From: Bugulina stolonifera
Taxonomy: Eukaryota > Bryozoa > Gymnolaemata > Cheilostomatida > Bugulidae
DNA: 64,000 bases
Assembly (NCBI GenBank): GCA_935421135.1
Contig: OW285188.1
Location: forward strand, 21,677,233-21,741,232
Reading direction: 5' to 3'
Shown here: positions 54,328 through 64,000 of the stretch, piece by piece
Layout of the letters: the number at the start of each line of letters is the position of its first letter
How positions within the stretch are numbered: the first letter of the stretch is position 1
Notes under the pieces: model-generated
Told to the model about the DNA's origin: nothing
The model's database searches: none
Seen by the model: the letters and a program-made list of their open reading frames with translations, nothing else
Program-made: the position numbers and the translations under genes

Positions 54328-55705
54328 GATGATGATGATGAAGATATTGTCTAGAAATCGTTTTAGGCCAAGTTCAAGTTAGCTAGTTAGTGAGTTTCAG
54401 TTTCGTTTGAACAAGCATATTTTAGTGATTAAAATGTATGTAGCTTTCATAGGGATAAGAGCCGAGTTTGGAAGAGTATTAGCAAGTTAATCGAACCCTG
54501 CGCAATATAACTAACAACCTAATGTGAGGGAGAAAGTGAGTCAGAGTGACTATTGAACATGATAGTCGCACCACAAGTCGAGTCACTGGATTGGTTCAAC
54601 TACAAGTAAGTTCAACGTTGTGAATGCACAAACAATGTTATTCCTAAGATTAGCTTTAGCACATTGTGTTACTCTAGTTTGCAATACTAACTATATAATT
54701 ATAGCACATTTAGGTATGACAAATGTGTATTAAAATCTGGTACACAGGCGTGTGACGTAATGTAGCGGGTTATCACTGCACGTTGTCCCTCACGTTGGAA
54801 GAACGCCAGGCCTATATTTTATATTAACTTTTGAACTCTAATCCTAAACCTTGCTTATTATGATGTTTGATTTGATAAGCTTGTCAAAGCCTAAAGAAAA
54901 GAGGAATAAATTTGAATTTTCTTTTTCAAAATCAAAATGAAAATCTTTATGTATTAGCTTTATAATTGATCTAAAGTAATGGTAAAGCTAGTTTTAGGTT
55001 AGTCAGTTTGAGTTTTGCAATTGGTTGTGAATGTTATTTGAAATTCAGTTATGCTACTATTATTAGTTATAAGTATTAAGTACACGTAGTATTATTATCT
55101 ATTATGTTATTTAAATTAATTACAATAATAAGTTTTTATATTATCATAATTATTGAATTTTAATTGACATTTGAATTCGTATAGGCCATGGTATTGATTA
55201 TACTTAAATTTGAATTTAAAGTTACCAAGAGCTGAATTATATTAGTATTATATTATTTACTCGATAGAGTGTAATATACAGTGTAGTTGGTGGGGTATGT
55301 ATGAGTAGGCCCTACATTTTACTGCTAGGTTGGGAATCTTGTGACTTCTGGAAATGAGACTTGCCTGCTAAGCATCAGCATGATGGGACAGTGTAACTGA
55401 ATTTTCAGAGACTCGGCTTTACGAAAGAATGCCTGTAAGTGTACTAATATATACATGATTGTATTGTTAAGTTAAAGTGTTATCATCATAGATCATTGTT
55501 ATCTTGACTATGGTAATATCCTATGTCTGCTTTTATAAAGCAACTGTTATTCTTACTCCACAAATCATATTTGAAATGCGTAATATAAATGCTGATTTTA
55601 TTTCTGCGCAGTTGAATTTGAGATGTTTTATTTCAATAGCTATTCGGGAGATATAGTAAAAGCTCTAGTGAAGGAGGCTCAAAATGGACAAGCCTGGCTG
55701 CTGCC
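54328..55705. other. Head-to-head region between MARCHF6 and the dynein gene
   Basis: About 1.4 kb between divergent start codons; should hold both promoters and 5' UTRs. AT-rich; no TATA box I would trust and no other coding sequence. An ATG at 55684 out of frame with the dynein start codon could be a short upstream frame. Confidence 0.5.
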
Positions 55706-58700
55706 ATGAAAGTGGAGGCTACAGCTTTTTCAGCACGCACAAGACGCAGTTTACCACCTGGTGGTATGCAGGCGTTGCAAGAAAGTGTAAAAGAAAAGCA
55801 GACAAAGGCTAAAGAGGCTAGGGAACTCAGACAAAAGCAGATTGGGCTGGAGCACAGATATATATTAAATCTGGTAAGGGTTTATTTAATATGTAATTTT
55901 ATATAGATTGAGCAGCGAAAATTTTTTCCCAATGAAATTATTTTTTGCCTACTGATGTCCTAAACAGTGGTGGAAATCTTGTGACGAGTCACAAAATTTA
56001 AATCAAGGTTGCTTTGCTGGTTGTAGATTTCCAGACATCTACAGATAGACCTGCCTCAAGTGGAGGAGCACATTCTGGACACTCCAGAACAGATAGTTAT
56101 ATTCAATGAGTGGTTGAGTAAAGAGTCCGCTGCCAGAACTCTCTCCTTCTTCTACCAACCTGCTGAGTACCTTCCACTGGAAGACTGCGGCAGGCACATG
56201 AATGGACAGAAGGGCCAAATGGTATGTTATTCACAAGCTGTTTGCGTCTTGCCTATTGATGCCATTTTTCTTCTGTTCCACATCCACATCAAGTTTTGGT
56301 TCATCGTGTTCGGCACACAAAAATACTTTTGTCCACTCATCATTTATGTAACTTTGGCAGCTGCACCGTCTCTTCATCTCGAACTGCAATTCTGTAAAGT
56401 TAGCTGGAACCTTGATCTACTTCATCAAAGCTAAACTTGGCACCGAGTTAAAAGACCCAATAGCTACGAATGATGTATGCATGGGTGTAGTCGATGCTAC
56501 AGATGGGGAAGGGTTGCTCTCTGTGTTAGAGCAATACATGCACTCATGTATATATCCGCCAGTCAAAGCTACTAGGGATTGGGGAATGATTCTCAAGGAG
56601 CCAAGTGGTACTGAAGTTCATGGGAATTTTCTTGGTAAGTTATTGCCCTACTTAGGCCTACATTTATTGCATTACGAGACCTCATGTCTTGGATTCATAG
56701 TCATTGTTGATCATACTGAATGCATCAATGTTTATCAATGAAGGTTGAAGAATTATTTTGGTTCTGTAGACAATAGTCCACTAGATGGAAATCTATGTTA
56801 GTTATACATGTGTGTTATTCACAGTACAATGATGTTGGTGTTTAGGGAATATGGAGAACTTCATGTTATTCCTATCTGGGGCTCAAATTAGCATTAGTCA
56901 TGCAGTTACACTGGTACCTGATGACATAGTCAACTGGGATGATATACACACCATGGCTGATTGTCAGTACATATCATCCAACCCAGAGACAGTCAATAAG
57001 GTAATGTACTCTGCCAATCCATCAATTACTGCCGTAATTTAATGTGCATAGTCTTTGTTATGGAGGAGGGAAAAGTTTAACAAAAATGCTGTTTGATATG
57101 CTAAAATCATAATCTTTGTAAGACGTACATTCGGTAAACATTGATTGCATTTAGTCGTTGATATAAACAGATAGAGAACCTGGCTGGTGTCTGGTGCAAG
57201 CAGCTGGAGAAGATTCTAGCAGAGAGTGAGAGGATGAGGAAGGAGGCTGATGATACTGGACCAAGGGCCGAGCTGGACCATTGGAGGCAAATGTCATCCA
57301 GGTTAGTTAGACATCCTTATTCACTTGAAGCATTTCAGATGCACATGTATGTTACACTTTCTGGTGTGTAACATCTACTATGCAATATATAATGTACTGC
57401 TTGCACATAGTGAATATACATGGTATCATTAGAGAAGCTAAGGTATGAAAGTAAAATGATTATTTTACAATTCCGCTACTATTAATTCATTTCCATAAGG
57501 TTCAACTCTCTGGTGGAACAAATAAAGGGGAACAGGTGCCGCATGGCTATCAATATCTTACATATATCTAAAAGTAAAGTACTTAAGAAGTGGAAGGAGT
57601 TAGATGATAGGATTACAGACGGAGCGAATGAAGCCAAGGATAATATTAAGGTAAGATTCCAGCAGGTGGACAGTGTGCATCCCATGACAGAACACTGGAG
57701 TGATTTATAGCAATATTCATCTGTAATATATGTGATATACAGTGTATAACAGCTATATTGTATCATATTAGTACTCATGGTATACAGTGTAGCTTACTTG
57801 GTTTGAATGGTTGTCATAGCAGTGTGCTATTGTCTGATTACAGTAGACACCTGGTAGACACCTGTAACTGTAGACACAATGTAGCTACATGTATATATAA
57901 CTTCTGTATATCTACTAGTCTATTATTGGTTTGGGGTGTATAGGGTTTATGAAATATAGAAATGATTCTTTTGCCTTATATTTATATTGCTACTAGCATT
58001 GGAACAAAATGGTTTTTACCCACCCTTTTCTTTGGCAGTACCTATACACAATGGAGAAGTTTTGTGAGCCGTTGTATCGAGCTGATCCTAAGGCTATGTT
58101 TGAGTCAATGCCGAGCTTACTTAACACAATACAGATGATACACAGCATATCACGGTACTACAACACTTCAGAGAGGCTCACATCATTGTTCGTTAAGGTA
58201 GTATAATATTGCAGCTATTGTTGAGGTCCTGCCATGTTTTCTTACCAACAGTTGTATAATATTATGTATATGAGCAGGATTCAAGATTACTGAAAGGTCT
58301 GCTAAATCAGGCAATTCACAGACATTGCTTATTGGTTGAAATTGAAGTAAAGTCTCTCCTGTCGCATCACTTGGTCATGTTACAAATGATACTTATTGTT
58401 ATTGTCTGGAGGGAAGTCATGGAAGCTTAGATAGCGCTATTTGACTCGCCATTGAATAATGTTAATGGTAAGCCATTTTCTGTAACAATATGATGTTAAT
58501 ATTTGAAGGTGACCAATCAAATGGTGACATCATGTAAGAACTATATCACTGAGTTTGGTCTGGTGAGCCTGTGGGACCAGTCCAGTGGGCCACTAATATC
58601 TAAACTAAAAGAGTGCTGCAGGCTCTACCAGGAGTACCAGAATTCCTACAACAGAACCAAAGAGAGTGCTAAGTCTAAGGCTGGCTGCAAACCATTCAAG

Positions 58701-61700
58701 TTAGTGAATACAATTTTAGTACCGATTTGTATACAGTATACTGTTTGATGTTTGATACCTGTTTCTCACAGCTCAGAAAATTTCTGATGAGTGCTATACT
58801 ATTTGTTTGTAACAGAGCATGTACATTGAGCCAAAGCTGCTAATGTTATTAACATAATAATTATAGCAAAAATTGTACTTAGCAACCAGCTCAATGCTCA
58901 GGAAATATGTATTTCTACATATTTCCAACGTAGTGCCACATTTTATAATATGGCAACCTCTCATATGGGTTTTCTGTTACTGTTACATGTAGATATAATC
59001 AACCTATAAGTATAACGTATACTAAAGATTTTTTATCTACTCTAACACTAGTCTTCACACAACTTCATTTTACCAGTATTTTGGTAGGTTTTCGGAGATG
59101 TACATATTTGGGAAATTTGACACGTTCAGACGTCGTCTTGAAAAGATCATACAGTTACTTGATGTGATTGAGACATTCAGTCCCCTAGCAGACGCCAAGA
59201 TAGAGGGTATTGAGCCACATGCGGCCAGATTCTCTCAAATTATCAATGGACTAAAGAAGAAACCGTACAACTTCCTCGATCAACGGAATTTGACGTTTGA
59301 TACGGACTTTGCTGAGTTCATGCAAGTTGTCAGTGAATTACAGGTAATACCATGCAGCTGTTGGCCATTTTTCTGATAATGATTTCATTACTATTTGTTG
59401 TCTTGTTGTCTTGACAACCTACTGGACCTCCTAGAACACAAGTAAACATAGCAAGGTATGTACTCAGGTTTCCCTCAGAAAAATGGCGATTTCGTGACAT
59501 TTGCACTGGAAGATGGTCGGAGAATTCTTGACAATGATTACTGCTCTATTTCTATTGTAAATTATTTCATTACTGTTTGCCAGAGAACTGGGGGAAAAGG
59601 AGGAATTGCCTTCCCTTCAAAATGAGACTTGGGATGATAACTCTGAACATACATATGTAATAACAGAGTACATCATTGACACTATAATTATTCTGTGCAA
59701 TTATGAAAAATTAACAATATTATTTAGTTAATAGTTTTATTCATGCTATCTTTAATTGTTTCAAGTTATGTCACGACCTAAAAACTGTGACAGCGTCCGA
59801 TCTGTTCTACGCCGAGAAGTGCTGACATAAGCCTATTTGCTATACTAACGTAAATTGTTGTTGCGTTTCCAGACTAATCTTCAGCTATTTATGGACAAGA
59901 CGTTTGATAAGATGAAGAACACCCTACAAGCGGTGAGAGTCCTTAAGAAGTTTGAAAGGTGAGAGAATCACATGTTATAGAGGCGATACCTGGCATCAAA
60001 GCCATGCTTATATAGGTGTCGCACCCATTTATAGGTCGTACCCATTTGGAGACGATACCTGTCAGTAGTACCTATAGTTATTATAAAGGTCACTCTGTAT
60101 TCAGTCCACTACAGGCATTATGTTTTTGATATGTTGCGAATTGTGGTGTTTCCAACGAGATTCGAATCAATGCAATGTAAATAAATACTCTATAGTCTAT
60201 GTGAACCACACTTGACGTACAATTTGTTATTTTGTAGTCTAAATATGCCATTTCTGAAGACCAAGGAAAAGCTCAAGTTTATATTCCTCAAGTACTACAG
60301 TTACCTGCAGCATATTAAGGTGATGTACGAGAAGGATAAAGATGACCCTTGCACTGCCCGTAACATGCCCATGTTCTCAGGCCGTGTAGCCTGGGCTATG
60401 CAACTCTTCAAGAAGATTGAACAACCCATGACTATATTTAGAAATCACACATGGCTATTTAGGTAAGTAAGATAATTATCAACTTACTACAATACAACAA
60501 CACATCTAATAGGGATGGACTGCACATACATTGTACTATGTGATCCATGTACATAGGGAAGAAGTACATAGTGATACATTTTGCGTTATTCTATCATTAA
60601 TCTCTACTTGTATACAAGTCATGTACTTGTACATGTATATAACCACAAATACATGTAGCCTGTACTATTACAGCCTGCATATATGATTGTATTCTATACA
60701 CATGGTAGTGTTCATATTGTTGTTGCATTGTTTGGATTGGGAATTCCTGTTTGATTAGATCAAAGGGTGATGTGCACTCAACTGTGATGGCTAACAACAA
60801 ATTAGTGTATTGTGCTAAGTTAGCCGTGATCCCAGGTGGTCTAGTGGTTAGGATCCGGCGCTCTCACCGCCGTGGCCGGGGTTCGATTCCCCGTCTGGGA
60901 AGTTCACTTTTTTCTTTTTTAACTCTGTGGCAGAACCTGGTATTTAGTGGTATCAATGCTTTACAATTAGCTAAAATAATTGTTTTTGCAGTGGGGATGA
61001 TTCCAAAAAGTGTGTTCATTTGTATAACAAAATTGCTCAAGCACTGCTGGAATATCAGTACCTTTTCCATCGAGCTTGGCTGCAAACTATGCCTCAAGTT
61101 ATGGACGCTCTCTCGGTATGTAGATTGCTTGAAGTGGTATTTTAAACTATTCTGTACATTATAATAAACATAATTTTTTATATTAAGTTTCAGTGGAGAT
61201 TATTAATTATTTAAGTTGTATCTTTTTAGTGGTTTCTCATTCCTATGTTCCCATAGAGAGAAAATTTAAATGTTGAGTATAAGACAGGGGCATTGATTTA
61301 TAACTACTAGGTTTACATTGTATGTGGTGAGACTGACTACCTCGACTACTAGAATACATGATGTTATGTCTCTAGGTGACTCTGCTGGTGAGGACTGCTG
61401 ACAACAAAAACCTCCTTATTAACTTTGATCAGCAGCTGCTGATGAACATGAAGGAGGCAGAGTACATGATGAAGAATATGTTTGAAGTACCGGAGAGCTG
61501 TAGAACTCTGCTCTTTGCTAAACATAAACTCAAAGGTAGGTACAGAATACAGACTCAGTTGGAGCACAGTATACAAGTACAGTGGAACTCGGATAATTCG
61601 GCCTCCCTCATCTGCCTGGTCAATGATAATTGATTTTAGTTAACTCGGAGTTCACAAAACTATTTTTACTGGTTTCCTGAAGTCTGAGTTATCCATGTTC

Positions 61701-63831
61701 TTCTGTAGTTATATTTAATGAATACTAACTATACAGGAATTTTCTTATCTGAGATTCTTAGGGAAGATATCTCAGCATGACTGCTACTGAAATAGTAGTA
61801 CAATTTGTATTTCTCTAATAATGGATCTAATAATGAATAGAATTGTTGTTTTATTAGGCACAACACAATTTATTTTCTCCAATTTGGGATTTGTTCATCT
61901 CTCTTATTCCTGTGTAATACACGGAATTGTGACTTCTTTCTAGGTTATCTGGAGAAGTTACAACTACTTTTAGCAGAGAATGAAGGACTCAGGGCCAGTA
62001 TTCCTTCTCAGTTCCGGCCAGTTGTGACCGCTGCACTGGACAATGTGGACATGGCTATCAGGCCTGGACTAATCACCATTAGGTGGACCTCTCTCGGCAT
62101 AGACACATTTTTTGAGAATTTCAGAGCATCCTTAGACCACTTGCGGCAACTGATCAGAGTGGTAAGTAGGAGTTGTATATTCGTAAGTATACTGAAGGTA
62201 TAGTAATTATGTCACATGATCTCACATGGTGCAAGATGCTGGTCTTTTGCAGATTACTGATATCAAAGAAGTACGGATAGACCAACCTCTGAACGCGATT
62301 GGAGAAGCCATGCTTGCTGTATTACCAGAGGAGGGTAGCTGGTCTCCTGCTGAATTTCTTTCGCGAACCAAAGAGCATTGTGAAGCTATTTCTCTCCAAC
62401 TCGATAGCGAGAGTCGTAAAGTAAGCCTATCTAAATTACCTTTTTGTAGCAGAGGGTGGCCGTAGAAGAGCGTAGAGGTAGAGCTCCTTTTCTCTTGTAT
62501 AGTTTGTGTTTTTATTCGGTGACACTAGAGCTTCTTTGTAATATCCCGATTGTGTCAATGAGCTAAAGTCAGTGGATGATTCGAACGACATCAAATGGTC
62601 ATGTGGTAGGCTCCTTCAAATCATTATATAAACTATAGGAAGTGACTGGGAAATCAACACTTTGGTCAATTTACTGATTGTATTATACTGTGTAATCTAG
62701 ATAAAGATATTCATGTACAATGAATATACATGCTATTGGTATAATTTTATTTCATTTTTGTAGGTCGAAGAGGCGATATACGATTTGATAAGAATATTCT
62801 ACACTGATGCTGGTTTCGACGAAGAGGTGGACTTAATAAATCACAAGACTGGTGCGTCAGGCTCCATCAGTTACCGGCAGGAAGACGATATACACAAGTA
62901 TGTTTACCTACAGGCTATGACCCTATTAGATATCTGATCCATCATGTCTAAATAGCTAGGATTTTGTCTCATTTAAAAATCAATAACCATATGACAGTTG
63001 GCTCCTAATCAAAGTTTTTTGCCAGAAACGTGTGCCAATGAAGTCAGCGTTTATGTATATTTTTGAATGTGAAAAGTTTAACAGCAGAGTGCATACAGTT
63101 CTTTAATAGTATAATTATCATATTCTCATTGCATTTTTATCATCATGGAGTGGGAATATAACATCCTCAAAGATGCCTCCTCTAATATCTTTTAATTACA
63201 CACTCTGATGTATGCTGTCCATGTCGCTGTCAATGTACATTATGCTGGTAAGACTGTAGTAGAATACTAACGTTTACTCCCATAGCATACACTCAGGAGT
63301 TGCTACACCAGATCCTGCTAGTAATAAGAGTAGTAGGGCTCACTCACTAGCACCGGGAGTCTCTCGGGCCTTTGAGAATGAAAATCAACCAGCAACATTT
63401 GATCAGCTGATTAGCGAATGTGAAAGAGCAAAGTAAGCATAGCCTAAACAAAGCTTTCACTGCAGGTCCTGTTTATTTTTATTGTAAATTTTGTCATATC
63501 TCTCTCATCTTCTTATGCTCTATGCTTTTATTTGTATTGTGGTGGTAGCTTTAAGTTGGATGACGATGCTCAAAAAGAGCACACTAGTTTTAAGCAGTTA
63601 TGCATGACCACACCTCAATATAGCATGATGTAAATTTGTGCTAGACATCAAAGGAGACTTGAGGCACAGCAGGCTCTCGAAGAAGAGTGCAAAGAAATGT
63701 TTTTCCACTTCAACCACCGAGTTCTGGAGTCGCTTCTCAAGGCAACAAAAAGTTCCTTAGACTTGTACAAGAAGCATCTGTTCTACTCCCGGAGTGCTGA
63801 GACTGATGGTGACAGGCAAGGAATTCTGCAG
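55706..63831 (+). CDS. DNAH5: Axonemal dynein heavy chain, DNAH5/DNAH8 class, N-terminal part (3' end outside window)
   Basis: Eighteen exons: 55706-55873, 56027-56221, 56361-56634, 56846-57000, 57171-57301, 57500-57650, 58039-58197, 58509-58699, 59088-59343, 59873-59958, 60238-60462, 60992-61115, 61376-61535, 61944-62161, 62253-62420, 62764-62897, 63286-63432, 63645-63831. They join in phase to about 1,043 residues of a protein normally over 4,500 long. This is the dynein tail (DHC_N1): [15 protein letters not shown] near the start, then [84 protein letters not shown] and [16 protein letters not shown]. The order and wording fit the outer-arm gamma-type chains DNAH5/DNAH8; the two cannot be told apart here. 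The motor domain lies beyond the window. The start ATG is inferred from the first exon; an earlier one is possible. Confidence 0.95.
60830..60901 (+). tRNA. tRNA-Glu (anticodon CTC)
   Basis: 72 nt starting TCCCAGGTGGTCTAGTGG and ending CCCCGTCTGGGAA. The acceptor stem pairs TCCCAG with CTGGGA, the anticodon loop reads CTCTCAC with CTC as anticodon, and the T arm GGGGTTCGATTCCCC is perfect. A and B boxes are intact. It lies in the dynein intron 60463-60991, same strand. The G+C content contrasts with the intron. It looks functional rather than a SINE head. Confidence 0.95.
60908..60920 (+). terminator. Pol III terminator of tRNA-Glu
   Basis: Two runs of six T separated by one C, starting 7 bases after the tRNA end; a normal RNA polymerase III stop. 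Confidence 0.85.
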
Positions 63832-64000
63832 GTATGGATTAACATATAGGTGTGATACGATCATGTGCTGTAGCTATCCCTATATTGTATAATCAATTTC
63901 AAGTGTAATTGCCCTCTCTCTGCCATAGTAAGACAACTCTTTGTACTACTATAAATGAAATTATTGTTCTGCAAGCAGTAGGTGGACTGTCCAGTATGCT

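Overview
The window is animal nuclear DNA. Genes are split by many introns with GT..AG ends, AATAAA polyadenylation signals follow the stop codons, and there are tRNA-derived and DNA-transposon repeats. The gene set (ether-lipid synthesis, motile-cilium dynein and calaxin, ER E3 ligase) is metazoan. AT-rich introns of modest size and clear but divergent similarity to vertebrate proteins suggest an early-branching ciliated animal such as a sponge; that is inference, not proof. No prokaryotic features were seen.

Layout: (1) 1-3510 (+) is the 3' two thirds of AGPS, the peroxisomal ether-lipid enzyme. (2) 3511-7189 is AT-rich intergenic DNA with hairpins. (3) 7190-16041 (+) is a nine-exon coiled-coil cargo-adaptor gene resembling BICD-like adaptors. 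(4) 17274-19458 (-) is calaxin (CLXN/EFCAB1), an outer-dynein-arm calcium sensor. (5) 20709-22069 (+) is a COA1-like mitochondrial assembly factor. (6) 22769-41046 (+) is a tandem array of three DOMON/copper monooxygenase genes (MOXD1/dopamine beta-hydroxylase family). Copy A and copy C are open. Copy B carries a nonsense codon and a frameshift. The array is loaded with mobile DNA: a SINE and an LTR-like element in copy A, a MITE in copy B, a hAT element with a perfect 8-bp target duplication directly upstream of copy C, and a long foldback inside copy C. (7) 41438-54327 (-) is a complete 21-exon MARCHF6 (Doa10/TEB4) E3 ligase gene. One intron holds an intronless TSPO gene on the same strand and a 23-bp minisatellite. 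(8) 55706-63831 (+) is the 5' part of an axonemal dynein heavy chain of the DNAH5/DNAH8 class, with a tRNA-Glu(CTC) gene in one intron.

Exon borders were set by hand from splice consensus, reading phase and remembered family similarity. All exon chains given here close in phase. Two cilium genes (calaxin and DNAH5/8-like) act in the same complex, the outer dynein arm. MARCHF6 and TSPO are both tied to sterol biology in other animals. The other genes show no evident functional link. I see no clearly new biological system. The most interesting features are the mosaic, transposon-riddled monooxygenase array, the TSPO nested in MARCHF6, and the minisatellite that repeats a consensus splice donor in the sense of its host transcript.
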